Shown here: one piece after another, positions 43,571 through 52,174 of the stretch
Layout: the number at the start of each line of letters is the position of its first letter
Numbering within the stretch: position 1 is the first letter of the stretch
From: Bacillota bacterium
Lineage (GTDB): Bacteria > Bacillota > Sulfobacillia > JAIMAT01
DNA length: 58,111 bases
Assembly (NCBI GenBank): GCA_029960955.1
Contig: JASBVS010000010.1
Span: 1-58,111, forward strand
Direction of reading: 5' to 3'
Notes under the pieces: generated by a model
Told to the model about the DNA's origin: nothing
The model's database searches: none
What the model saw: only the letters and a program-made list of their open reading frames with translations
Program-made: the position numbers and the translations under genes

Positions 43571-43987
43571 TCAGCGCTCGACGCCGGGGGCCGGGCCCGG
43601 CCGCGCCAGCCGGCGGACCGCCTCCGCGCTCTCCGCCCAGCGGGCGAGGAGCCCCCGCCGCTCGCCCTCGGGGAGCGGCAGCGCCTCGAACTGCGCCCGC
43701 AGCGCCTCCAGGGAGTCGAGCGCGGCGCGGAGGCGCACCCTCCGCTCGCGCTCCGCCTCCAGCAGCCCCAGCGCCCGCTCGTAGCCCTCCAGCTGGCCGA
43801 TCGCCCGCCGGATCTGGTCGTGGACCGCCTGGCGGCTGACGCCCAGGAGCTCGGCCGCCTCGGCCAGGCTGAGGTCGCCGTCGAAGGCCAACTCCAGCAC
43901 CCGCCGCTGGCCGGGGGTGAGCAGCGCGCCGTAGAGGTCGCGCAGGAGGGCCACGCGGACGGTCTGCTCCAGGGGATCCTGGCTCAA
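43571..43987 (-). CDS. ylxM: YlxM/p13 family SRP-associated HTH protein
   Basis: Small helix-turn-helix protein usually encoded between ftsY and ffh; it interacts with SRP in streptococci. The 138-residue product has LEQTVRVALLRDLYGALLTP, then LELAFDGDLSLAEAAELLGV with SRQAVHDQIRRAIGQLEGYE, the sigma-70 region-4-like HTH. The C-terminal third is helical and variable. The TTG start has GAGGAA five to six bases upstream and overlaps the ftsY stop (TTGA). Confidence 0.92.
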   Translation of the reverse strand: MSQDPLEQTVRVALLRDLYGALLTPGQRRVLELAFDGDLSLAEAAELLGVSRQAVHDQIRRAIGQLEGYERALGLLEAERERRVRLRAALDSLEALRAQFEALPLPEGERRGLLARWAESAEAVRRLARPGPAPGVER

Positions 43988-44949
43988 CGCGCTTCCTCCC
44001 CGCCGCCGGCGGGCGTCGTCTCCAGCGGCGTGAAGAGCGCGTCGAGGAAGCTCTCGGGGTCGAAGGGGCGCAGGTCGTCGATCCGCTCGCCCACGCCGAT
44101 CCAGCGGACGGGCAGGCCCAGCTGCTGGCGCACGGCGAAGACGATGCCTCCGCGGCCGGTCCCGTCGAGCTTGGTGAGGATGACGCCGGTCAGACCGATC
44201 GCCTCGCGGAAGAGGCGCGCCTGCTGGAGCGCGTTCTGGCCGGTGGTGGCGTCGAGGACGAGGAGGCGCTCGCGCGGCTCGCCCGGAGCCGCCCGCGCGA
44301 TGACGCGGTCGATCTTGCGCAGCTCCTCCATCAGGTTGTTCTTCGTGTGGAGCCGGCCGGCGGTGTCGACCAGCACCGCGTCGGCGCCGCGGGCGCGAGC
44401 CGCCTGGATCGCGTCGAAGGCGACCGCGGCCGGGTCGGCGCCCGGGCCGTGGCGGACCAGCTCGCAGCCGGCCCGCTCCGCCCAGACGGCCAGCTGCTCC
44501 GCCGCCGCCGCGCGGAAGGTGTCGGCGGCCGCCAGGATGGGGCGGTGGCCGCGCTCCACCAGCTGGCGGGCCAGCTTGCCGATGGTGGTCGTCTTGCCGA
44601 CGCCGTTGACGCCGGCGAAGAGGAGGACGGAGGGCCGGCCGCCCAGGTCGAGCTCCCCCCCGGGCCCGCCCTGCAGCACCTCCGCCATCTCCTGGCGCAG
44701 GGCGGCGAGCACCTCCTCGGAGGAGCGCCAGCCCTGGCTGCGCCAGCGCTGGCGCAGCCCGTCGACCAGCCGCCGGGTCGCCTCCACGCCCACGTCGCCG
44801 GTGATCAGCACTTCCTCCAGCTCGTCGAAGAGCGCCTCGTCCACCGTCCGGTGCAGGCCGACGGCCGCGCGCAGGCGCGCGACGAAGCCCTGGCGGCTGC
44901 GCGCCAGCCCCGCCCGGAGTCGCGCCAGCCATCCCTCTCCTTCGGCCAT
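43984..44949 (-). CDS. ftsY: Signal recognition particle receptor FtsY
   Basis: SRP receptor GTPase at the membrane. The 321-residue product from ATG 44949 (MAEGEGWLARLRAGLARSRQ) has a short N-terminal region without the long acidic A domain of enterics, an N domain, and a G domain with GVNGVGKT at 113-120, ADTFRAAAAEQLAVWAERAG, DTAGRLHTKNNLMEEL and TKLDGTGRGGIVFAV. The frame is open to 44991 but GGAGGAGAGG supports the internal ATG. It is 49 bases after smc. Confidence 0.97.
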   Translation of the reverse strand: MAEGEGWLARLRAGLARSRQGFVARLRAAVGLHRTVDEALFDELEEVLITGDVGVEATRRLVDGLRQRWRSQGWRSSEEVLAALRQEMAEVLQGGPGGELDLGGRPSVLLFAGVNGVGKTTTIGKLARQLVERGHRPILAAADTFRAAAAEQLAVWAERAGCELVRHGPGADPAAVAFDAIQAARARGADAVLVDTAGRLHTKNNLMEELRKIDRVIARAAPGEPRERLLVLDATTGQNALQQARLFREAIGLTGVILTKLDGTGRGGIVFAVRQQLGLPVRWIGVGERIDDLRPFDPESFLDALFTPLETTPAGGGEEAR

Positions 44950-44998
44950 CCCCTTCGACCTCTCCTCCGTCCCGGCCGGGCGGACGGCCACCCGGCGC

Positions 44999-47900
44999 TC
45001 ACTCGCCCGCCGCCCGCGCCAGCTCCACGCTGAAGAGCCGGGAGACGCCCCTCTCCGCGCTGGTGACGCCCCAGAGGCGGTCGGCCACCTCCATCGTGCC
45101 CCGCTGGTGGGTGATGACCAAGAGCTGCAGGCGGCGGCCCTGCTCCTTCAGGAAGCCGGCCAGCCGCGCGACGCTCGGCTCGTCCAGGGCGGCGTCCACC
45201 TCGTCCAGCACCGCGAAGGGCGAGGGCCGCACCTGCTCCAGCGCCAGCAGGAAGGCGACGGCGGTCAGCGCCCGCTCGCCGCCGGAGAGGAGGCTGAGCG
45301 GGCCGCGCCGCTTGCCCGGCAGCCGCACCTCGATCTCGATGCCGGGCTCCGCTTCCTCGTCGGTCAGGCGGAGGTCGGCCTCGCCGCCCTGGAAGAGGCG
45401 GACGAAGATCTCGCCGAAGGCCCGCCGCACCGCCTCCAACCCCTGGCGGAAGCGGCGCTCGGCTTCGGCGTCGAGCTCGCCCAGCAACCGCTCCAGGTTG
45501 CTCCGCGAACGGTCCAGGTCCTCCAGCTGGCCGTGCAGGAAGGCCAGTCGCGCCTCAAGGGCGGCCAGCTGAGCCGGCGCCTCCGGGTTGACCGGCCCGA
45601 TTTCCCGCAGCGCCTCGTCGAGCTCCGCCAGGCGGGCCTCCAGCTCTTCTTCGGGCAGGGGCGCCGGCTCGTCCGCCGGCTCCGGCGAAGGTTCCTCCGC
45701 CCAGCCGGCGCCCGCGCCGGAGGCGACCGCCTCGCGCTGCAGCGCCTCGCCCTCCGCCTCCAGCCGGGCCAGGCGGACGCGCGCCGCCTGGATGCGCTGC
45801 GCCGCCTGCTCGGAGCGGCGGCGAGCCGCGGCCAGCGCCGCCTCCGCCGCCCGGGCGCGCGCCCGGGCGGCCGCCTCGCGCTCCGCCAGGCCGGCCGCTC
45901 CCGCCTCCGTCCACTCCGCCCGCCACGTGAGGAGCGCCAGCTCCTCCAGCAGCCTCCCCGCCTCCGCGGCCAGAGCGCTCGCCCGGCGGGCCGTCTCCCG
46001 GGCCCGCTCGGCCCGCTCGCGCGCCAGCCGCTCCAGGCGGAGCGCCTCGTCGGCCGCCCAGGCCTGCTCGCGCGCCAGCTGCTCGGCCCGGCTGCGCGCC
46101 TGCTGCCAGGCGAGGCGCGCTTCCTGCTGCTCCGAGCGCGCCGCCTCGCGCCTCTCCCGCGCAGCCCGGAGCCGCTCGGACGCCTGCCGACGCGCCGCCT
46201 CCGCCTCGGCCAGGCGCGCCTCCTCGGCCAGGCGGGCCTCCCCCTCCGTCGCCGCCGGAGCCCGCTGCGCCCCCTCGCCGGTGGCGTTCGCCTCGACCCC
46301 CGCGGCCGCCGCCTCCTCGCGCGCCAGCTCGCCCGCGGCAGCCTCCCGGGCCCGGCGCAAGTCGGCCAGCCGCGCCCGCGCCTGGCTGGCGCGCTCCTCG
46401 CAGCGGGCGGCCTCCAGCTCCGCGGCGCGCAGGGCCGCCTCCGCCTCGGCGCGCGCGCGCTCCGCCTCCTCCGCCGCCCGGGCGGCGCTCCGCAGCAGGC
46501 GCTCGAGCCGCTCCGCCTCGCCGGCCAGGCGGGCGACCTCGGCCTCGAGCCGCTCTTCCTCCACCCGGCGGGTGACCACCCCCGGGCTGCGCCCCTGCCA
46601 GGAACCGCCGCTGATGGCGCCGCCCGCGTGCACCTGGTCCCCCTCCAGGGTGACCACCGGGAAGCGGAGGCCGTAGCGGGCCGCGATGCGTCGCGCCGCG
46701 CCCAGCTCCCGCGCCACCAGGACGCGTCCCAGCGCGTAGCGCACGGCCGGCTCCAGGCGCGGCTCGTAGCGGCAGAGCTCGCAGGCCCAGCCGACGGCGC
46801 CCGCCTCCCGCGCCGCCTTCCACTCCTCGGCGGAGGGGCGCCGCGGTCGCAGCGCGTCGAGCGGCAGGAAGGTGACCCGGCCGGCCCCCGACCGCCGCAG
46901 CACCTCCACCGCCTGCTCCGCCGCCTGCCCGCTGGCGACCACCAGGTGGTAGGCCTGGGCGCCCAGCGCCACCTCGATGGCGCGGGCCAGCTCGGCCTCC
47001 ACCTCCAGGAGCTCCCCCAGCGGGCCGATCACCGCCTGGAAGGCCGGCTCGCCGCGCTGCCGCCCCTGCAGGACCGCACGCACGCCGGCCGGGTAGCCGG
47101 CCTCCGACTCTTCCAGGCCGCGCAGCAGCTCGAGCCGCTGCCGCCGCAGGCGGAGCGCCTCGCGCGCCTCGCCCAGCCGTCCCTCCGCCTCGCGCCGGCG
47201 CCGGCGGAGCCGCTCCAGCTCGGCCTGCGCCTGCTCCATCTGCCGGCGCGCCTCCGCCAGTCGGCTCGCGGCCGTCTCCTCCTCCCGGCCCCGGCGGTCG
47301 ACCTCCGCGCCCGCCTCGGCCAGCGCCGCCTCCAGCTCCCGGCTCCGGTTGCGCGCCGCCTCCAGCCGCTCCATCCGGCCGGCCCGCTCCGCCTCGCGCC
47401 GGCTGCGCGCGGCCTGCAGCCGCTCCCAGGCCTGCCGCCAGGCCTCCTCGCCGGCCGCCGCCGCCGCCTCGGCCGCGGCCAGCTCCCGCTCGGCCGCCTC
47501 CAGCGCGGCCGTGGCGCGGCGGACCGCCTCCTCCCGCCGGGCCGCCTCCTCCTCGGCGGCGCGGCGCCGCTCCGCCAGCGCCTCCACCCGCTCCTCGAGC
47601 GCCAGCCGCTCGGCTTCGGGGCGGACCTCCGCCGCCCGCCGCGCTTCCTCGGCGGCGCGCTCGGCCTCGCGCAGCCGGCGGTGCCACTGCTCGGCCGCGG
47701 CCAGCCGCCGCGCCCCCTCGGCGGCGGCCTGCCGCTCGAGGCGCATGCGCGGCTCGCGCGCCTCCAGCTCGGCCCGCCCGGCCTCGGCCAGCTCCCGCTC
47801 GGCCCGGGCCAGCTCGCCCGCCGCCGCCTGCGACTCCTCCTCCAGGCGGGCCAGATCCTGGCGCACCCGGGCTGCCGCCTCCTCCAGACGGCGCCAGCGC

Positions 47901-48595
47901 GCCCGGAAGCGGGCGCGCGCGACGAGCCGCCGCTCCTCCTCGAGCGCGGCGCGCCGCTCGGCCCGCTCCGCGGCCAGGCGGAGCGGTTCGCGCTCGCGCT
48001 CCAGCTCGCGGGCCAGGTCGCCGACGCGCTCCCAGGCGAGGCGGGCGCGCTCCAGATGGCGCTCGGCCTCCTGGCGGCGGGCGCGGATGCGCGTCACGCC
48101 GGCCGCCTCCTCCACGAGCAGGCGGCGCTCGGCCGGCCGGCTGAAGACGAAGCGGTCCACCTCGCCCTGGCCGACGAAGGCGTAGCTGTTCCTCCCCAGC
48201 CCGCTGCCCCAGAGGAGCTCGGTGATGTCGCGCAGCCGGCAGGGCACCCGGTTGAGGCGGTACTCGCTCAGGCCGGAGCGGTCGACGACCCGGGTGATGC
48301 TCACCTCGGAGTGGGGAAGCGGCAGCTCGCCGTCGCTGTTGTCCAGCGTGAGGGTGACCCGCGCCAGGCCCACCGCCCGGCGCTCGGCGCTGCCGTGGAA
48401 GATCAGGTCTTCCATCCGCTCGGAGCGAAGCTCGCGCGGGCTCTGCTCGCCCAGCACCCAGCGCAGCGCGTCGGCCAGGTTCGACTTGCCGCTTCCGTTG
48501 GGACCGACCACCGCCGTGATGCCGGGGCCGAACTCCAGCCGGACCGGCTGGGCGAAGCTCTTGAAGCCCGCGATCTCCAGCGATTTGAGTCGCAC
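44999..48595 (-). CDS. smc: Chromosome segregation protein SMC
   Basis: Condensin ATPase for chromosome organisation. The 1198-residue product has the N-terminal ABC half with Walker A GPNGSGKS at 31-38, long Ala/Glu/Arg coiled coils (about 170-490 and 670-1020), a hinge around 500-650 (QAVIGPLGELLEVEAELARA, VTLEGDQVHAGGAISGGSWQ), and the C-terminal half with signature LLSGGERALTAVAFLLALEQ and Walker B FAVLDEVDAALDE. GTG start behind GGAAGGAAGAGG. It precedes ftsY in the usual order, but is cut off from rnc by spoVS and its terminator. Confidence 0.98.
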   Translation of the reverse strand: MRLKSLEIAGFKSFAQPVRLEFGPGITAVVGPNGSGKSNLADALRWVLGEQSPRELRSERMEDLIFHGSAERRAVGLARVTLTLDNSDGELPLPHSEVSITRVVDRSGLSEYRLNRVPCRLRDITELLWGSGLGRNSYAFVGQGEVDRFVFSRPAERRLLVEEAAGVTRIRARRQEAERHLERARLAWERVGDLARELEREREPLRLAAERAERRAALEEERRLVARARFRARWRRLEEAAARVRQDLARLEEESQAAAGELARAERELAEAGRAELEAREPRMRLERQAAAEGARRLAAAEQWHRRLREAERAAEEARRAAEVRPEAERLALEERVEALAERRRAAEEEAARREEAVRRATAALEAAERELAAAEAAAAAGEEAWRQAWERLQAARSRREAERAGRMERLEAARNRSRELEAALAEAGAEVDRRGREEETAASRLAEARRQMEQAQAELERLRRRRREAEGRLGEAREALRLRRQRLELLRGLEESEAGYPAGVRAVLQGRQRGEPAFQAVIGPLGELLEVEAELARAIEVALGAQAYHLVVASGQAAEQAVEVLRRSGAGRVTFLPLDALRPRRPSAEEWKAAREAGAVGWACELCRYEPRLEPAVRYALGRVLVARELGAARRIAARYGLRFPVVTLEGDQVHAGGAISGGSWQGRSPGVVTRRVEEERLEAEVARLAGEAERLERLLRSAARAAEEAERARAEAEAALRAAELEAARCEERASQARARLADLRRAREAAAGELAREEAAAAGVEANATGEGAQRAPAATEGEARLAEEARLAEAEAARRQASERLRAARERREAARSEQQEARLAWQQARSRAEQLAREQAWAADEALRLERLARERAERARETARRASALAAEAGRLLEELALLTWRAEWTEAGAAGLAEREAAARARARAAEAALAAARRRSEQAAQRIQAARVRLARLEAEGEALQREAVASGAGAGWAEEPSPEPADEPAPLPEEELEARLAELDEALREIGPVNPEAPAQLAALEARLAFLHGQLEDLDRSRSNLERLLGELDAEAERRFRQGLEAVRRAFGEIFVRLFQGGEADLRLTDEEAEPGIEIEVRLPGKRRGPLSLLSGGERALTAVAFLLALEQVRPSPFAVLDEVDAALDEPSVARLAGFLKEQGRRLQLLVITHQRGTMEVADRLWGVTSAERGVSRLFSVELARAAGE

Positions 48596-48666
48596 CTCGG
48601 GCCCTCTTCCTTCCGCCGGATCCGCCGTCCGGCCGCCCCGCGGGGAGGCCGGCGGCTCGGGGCGGC

Positions 48667-48702
48667 AAAAAACCTGTTCCGCCCGAACGGCCGGAACAGG
48701 TT
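48667..48702 (-). terminator. Intrinsic terminator after spoVS
   Basis: Perfect 11-bp stem (AACCTGTTCCG / CGGAACAGGTT, 10-base loop) followed on the minus strand by TTTTTTG. It is the clearest intrinsic terminator in the window and lies between spoVS and smc. Confidence 0.92.
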
Positions 48703-48771
48703 CACTCCGAAGAGAGCTTTCTCCTGCCCCGCCCAGCGGGTTCCTTCCGCGCCGGGCGCGTCCGACCCTGC

Positions 48772-49032
48772 TCAGCGGGGCGCGACGATGAACTTGATCG
48801 CCGTCCGCTCCTCGCCGTCGATGTTGATCTCGGCGAAGGCGGGGATGGCGACCAGGTCGATCCCGTTGGGTGCGACGAACCCCCTCGCGATCGCGATCGC
48901 CTTGACCGCCTGGTTGACCGCTCCGGCTCCGACCGCCTGCACCTCGGCGGAGCCGTTCTCGCGAAGCACCGCAGCCAGCGCTCCGGCCACCGACTTAGGA
49001 CTGGACTGCGCCGATACCTTGAGAACCTCCAT
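48772..49032 (-). CDS. spoVS: Stage V sporulation protein S (SpoVS)
   Basis: Small Alba-like protein that affects septation and coat/engulfment steps in sporulation; homologues also occur in some non-spore-formers. The 86 residues are highly conserved: EVLKVSAQSSPKSVAGALAA, then VQAVGAGAVNQAVKAIAIAR and GIDLVAIPAFAEINIDGEER. The ATG follows GAGGAGGGA. It sits between rnc and smc with its own promoter-like region and terminator, an unusual place. Confidence 0.97.
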   Translation of the reverse strand: MEVLKVSAQSSPKSVAGALAAVLRENGSAEVQAVGAGAVNQAVKAIAIARGFVAPNGIDLVAIPAFAEINIDGEERTAIKFIVAPR

Positions 49033-49122
49033 GGAGCGAGTCCCTCCTCTGAGGCACGAACCCTGCCGTCAAGTCAAGAGGCACCAATCCAGTGCACCGG
49101 CTCAGCTGCGATTGGTATCGGT

Positions 49123-49151
49123 GGATTCGGCGCCTTTCCGAGAAACCCTGC
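49123..49151 (-). promoter_or_regulatory. Sigma-H-like promoter upstream of spoVS
   Basis: On the minus strand GCAGGGTTT and GCCGAATCC are separated by 11 bases. This follows the Bacillus sigma-H pattern (RnAGGAwWW, 11-12 bases, RnnGAATww) with one mismatch in the -35 part and CC at the end of the -10 part. spoVS of Bacillus subtilis is sigma-H controlled. A leader of about 85 bases follows. Confidence 0.5.
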
Positions 49152-49295
49152 CGGTCCGGCCGCGCTTCCTGCCTCCTCGCGGGGGCCGAACCGGCGACTT
49201 TCGACAGGAAGCGCCCTCGCCCCGCCAGGCCGCCGCACCCCCGCTCCGCTGCGCCGCCGCGGTCGCCTCCCGCCCGGCGCGCGCGGTACCGCCCC

Positions 49296-50117
49296 TCAGC
49301 CCGGTCGCCCGGCCGGGCGGGCCAGTGCCAGCGGCTGGCCATGCCCGCCGCCACCACCTCCCCCGCCGACGGCCAGCAGCGCCTGCTGGGCCGCGAAGAG
49401 TTCGGCGTCCTTCTTCGAGTGGCCGACGCCGCGGCCCAGCACGCGTCCGCCCAGCTCGACCTCGACCTCGAACTCCTTGGCGTGGTCGGGACCGCGGGTG
49501 GCCACCAGGCGGTAGTTGACCACCAGCCCCTGGCGCTGGGCCCACTCCTGCAGGCGGTTCTTGGCGTCACGCAGGCCGCCGCCGCGCGCGGCCTGCTCGA
49601 TCTGCGGGCCGACGTGGCGCAGGATGAAGGCGCGCGCCCGCTCCAGCCCCCGCTCGCCCTCCACCAGGTAGATCGCACCGCAGAGCGCCTCGAAGGCGTC
49701 CTCCAGGAGGCTGGGCCGCGTCTTCCCGCCGCTCAGCGCCTCGCCGCGCCCCAGCAGCAGCAGCTCGCCCAGCCCGATCTCGGCGGCCGTCCGCGCCAGG
49801 CTCTCGCTGGAGACCACGGCGGCGCGCAGCTTGGTCAGCTCGCCCTCCGGCCAGTCGGGGTAGCGCCGGAAGAGCTCCTCGGAGATCACCAGCTCCAGCA
49901 CCGCGTCGCCCAGAAACTCCAGCCGCTCGTTGGAGCCGAAGTGGAGGAGCGGCTGCCCCGGCGCCACCAGGAAGCGCTCGTTCCGATGCTCGTTGACGTA
50001 CGACGAGTGGATCAGCGCCCGCACGTAGACCGGGCTGTGCTCGGGCGGCCAGCCCAGGATCTCCTCCAGGCGCTTCCAGTCGGGGAAGTCCGGCCGCAGC
50101 CGCCGTGCAGACCTCAA
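49296..50117 (-). CDS. rnc: Ribonuclease III
   Basis: Double-strand-specific endoribonuclease for rRNA and mRNA processing. The 273-residue product has the signature NERLEFLGDAVLELVISEEL, the second catalytic Glu in LLEDAFEALCGAIYLVEG, and a C-terminal double-stranded RNA-binding domain (DAKNRLQEWAQRQGLVVNYR, GHSKKDAELFAAQQALLAV). A Gly-rich tail closes the protein. TTG 50117 overlaps the fabF stop (TTGA) without its own clear ribosome site. Confidence 0.95.
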   Translation of the reverse strand: MRSARRLRPDFPDWKRLEEILGWPPEHSPVYVRALIHSSYVNEHRNERFLVAPGQPLLHFGSNERLEFLGDAVLELVISEELFRRYPDWPEGELTKLRAAVVSSESLARTAAEIGLGELLLLGRGEALSGGKTRPSLLEDAFEALCGAIYLVEGERGLERARAFILRHVGPQIEQAARGGGLRDAKNRLQEWAQRQGLVVNYRLVATRGPDHAKEFEVEVELGGRVLGRGVGHSKKDAELFAAQQALLAVGGGGGGGGHGQPLALARPAGRPG

Positions 50118-51406
50118 TCAACGCGGCCCCCGTTTCCGTGGACGGCGAACAGGACCAACGTCACGTTCTGCCCCCCGAATCCGAAGCTGTTGGAGATGGC
50201 CGCCCGGGGGCGGAAGGCGGCCGGGCTGCGGAAGAGCCGGATGCCCAGCGCCGGGTCGGGCCGCTCCAGGGTGGCGGTCCCCGGCACCACCCCGCGTTCG
50301 AGGCTGAGCGCGGTGACGGCCAGCTCCAGCGTGCCGGCGGCGCCCAGCAGGTGACCCGTCTGCGCCTTGGTCGAGCTGACCCGGGGAACCCGGGCGCCGT
50401 CGCCGTCGCCGTCGTACGTCCCGAAGATCGCCCGGATGGCCCGCGCCTCCGCCTCGTCCCCGGCCGGCGTACCGGTGGCGTGGGCGTTGATGTACTCGAT
50501 CCGTTCGGGCGCGACGGCGGCGTCGGCCAGCGCGCGCCGCATGGCTTCCTCCGCCCCCCGCCCCTCGGGGTCGGGCAGCGTGGGATGGTAGGCGTCCTCG
50601 CTCATCCCGTAGCCGGCCAGCTCGGCGTACGGCCGCCCGTCCCGCACGCGCTCCTCCGCGTCCAGCACCAGGGCCGCCGCGCCCTCGCCGATCACGAAGC
50701 CGTCCCTCTCCGCGTCGAAGGGGCGCGAGGCGCGCCACGGCTCCTCATTGCGGCCGGAGAGGGCGCGCATGTTGGCGAAGCCGGCCACCGCCAGCGGCAC
50801 GATCGAGGCCTCCGTGCCGACCACCAGCGCGCGGTCCGCCTCCCCCCGCCGGATGGCCTGCAGCGCTTCACCCGCGCCGTGCGCGCTCGACGAGCAGGCG
50901 CTGGAGAAGCTGGCCGCCGGCCCGCGCAGCCCGTGCCGGGCCGCCAGGAAGCGGAGCGCCGCCACGGCGGGGAAGGTGCGCAACAGGTCCATCTCGTCAA
51001 AGTCCGGCTCCGTCCCCAGCCGCCAGGCCACACTCCGGCCCAGCGTCTCGATGCCGCCGAGGCCGGTGCCCAGGAAGAGGCCGGTCCGCTCCGGCGCCGG
51101 CGGGGGAGCCGCGCGCCGCTCCGCGTCCTCCAGCGCCTCCCGCGCCGCCCTGGCCGCGTAGCGGATGAAGCGGTCGAAGCGCGCGGCCTCGGGATCGTCC
51201 CGCTCCACCGCCGGGTCGCGCACCTGGGCGGCGATCCGCACGCCATAGGCCTCGCTGGGGAAGCGGTCGAGCGGCCCCACCCCGCTCCTGCCCGCCAGGA
51301 GCGCCTCCCAGGTGCTCTCCCGATCGCCGCCCAGAGGGCTGACGATCCCCACCCCTGTGATGAAGACGCGGCGCCGCCCCTTCGGGTTCCGGACGCTGCC
51401 GCTCAC
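50114..51406 (-). CDS. fabF: Beta-ketoacyl-ACP synthase II (FabF)
   Basis: Condensing enzyme of fatty acid elongation. The 430-residue product has the catalytic Cys171 in SFSSACSSSAHGAGEALQAI and the two His in INAHATGTPAGDEAEA and TKAQTGHLLGAAG, with NSFGFGGQNVTLV at the C-terminus. It sits where acpP-fabF or acpP alone normally lies; no acpP is present between fabG and fabF (21 bases). ATG start, ATG at 51406. Confidence 0.96.
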   Translation of the reverse strand: MSGSVRNPKGRRRVFITGVGIVSPLGGDRESTWEALLAGRSGVGPLDRFPSEAYGVRIAAQVRDPAVERDDPEAARFDRFIRYAARAAREALEDAERRAAPPPAPERTGLFLGTGLGGIETLGRSVAWRLGTEPDFDEMDLLRTFPAVAALRFLAARHGLRGPAASFSSACSSSAHGAGEALQAIRRGEADRALVVGTEASIVPLAVAGFANMRALSGRNEEPWRASRPFDAERDGFVIGEGAAALVLDAEERVRDGRPYAELAGYGMSEDAYHPTLPDPEGRGAEEAMRRALADAAVAPERIEYINAHATGTPAGDEAEARAIRAIFGTYDGDGDGARVPRVSSTKAQTGHLLGAAGTLELAVTALSLERGVVPGTATLERPDPALGIRLFRSPAAFRPRAAISNSFGFGGQNVTLVLFAVHGNGGRVD

Positions 51407-51427
51407 CCACCACTCCCCCCGTTCCTC

Positions 51428-52174
51428 TCAGAGCATGGCCATTCCGCCGTCGACCGCCAGCGTCTGCCCGGTCACGTAGGAGGCGCCCGGACCCGCCAGC
51501 CAGCGGACGGCGCCGGCGACCTCTTCGGGCCGCCCGGGCCGTCCCAGCGGCACCTGGCGCAGCATCTCCTCCAGCCTGCCGGCCAGCGGGGCGGTCATGT
51601 CGGTCTCGATGTAACCGGGGGCGACAGCATTGACGGTGATCCCGCGCGAACCCACCTCGCGCGCCACCGCACGGGTGAAACCGATGACGCCTGCCTTGGC
51701 TGCAGCATAGTTCGCCTGGCCGGCGTTGCCAAGGATTCCGGCCACGGAAGCAATGTTGACAATGCGCCCGGAGCGCTGGCGGAGCATCGGCTTGAGCGCC
51801 GCCCGGGTCAGGCGGTAGACGGCGGTCAGGTCGGTCTCCAGCACCTCCCGCCACTTCGCCTCGTCCATGCGCAGCAGGAGGTCGTCGCGGGCGACGCCGG
51901 CGTTGTTGACCAGGATGTCCAGCCGGCCCCAGCGCTCCAGCACCGCCTCCACCAGCCGCCCGGCCGTCGCCGCCTCCGCCACGTCCCCCTGGAGCGCCAT
52001 CGCCTCCGTGCCCAGCCGCTCCGCCTCGGCGACCACCTCTTCCGCCCGCGCCGCCTCGCTCCGGTAGTTGATCGCCACCCGGGCGCCGGCCCGCGCCAGC
52101 TCCAGCGCGATGGCCCGGCCGATGCCGCGCGAGCCGCCGGTCACCAGCGCGACCTCCCCCTCCAGCTCCCTCAT
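51428..52174 (-). CDS. fabG: 3-oxoacyl-ACP reductase FabG
   Basis: NADPH-dependent ketoreductase of fatty acid synthesis. The 248-residue SDR has the cofactor motif VTGGSRGIGRAIALELARAG, NNAGVARDDLLLRM, Ser in IVNIASVAGILG, and the YxxxK pair in NYAAAKAGVIGF. It ends YVTGQTLAVDGGMAML, as usual. I use ATG 52174, which overlaps the fabD stop (ATGA); the open frame upstream is inside fabD. Confidence 0.97.
   Translation of the reverse strand: MRELEGEVALVTGGSRGIGRAIALELARAGARVAINYRSEAARAEEVVAEAERLGTEAMALQGDVAEAATAGRLVEAVLERWGRLDILVNNAGVARDDLLLRMDEAKWREVLETDLTAVYRLTRAALKPMLRQRSGRIVNIASVAGILGNAGQANYAAAKAGVIGFTRAVAREVGSRGITVNAVAPGYIETDMTAPLAGRLEEMLRQVPLGRPGRPEEVAGAVRWLAGPGASYVTGQTLAVDGGMAML

Noticed and set aside
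43820-49519. Long plus-strand open frame (1899 codons) opposite ftsY, smc and spoVS
   Set aside because: Same reason: no stops because of high GC, no recognisable domains, and full conserved genes on the other strand.
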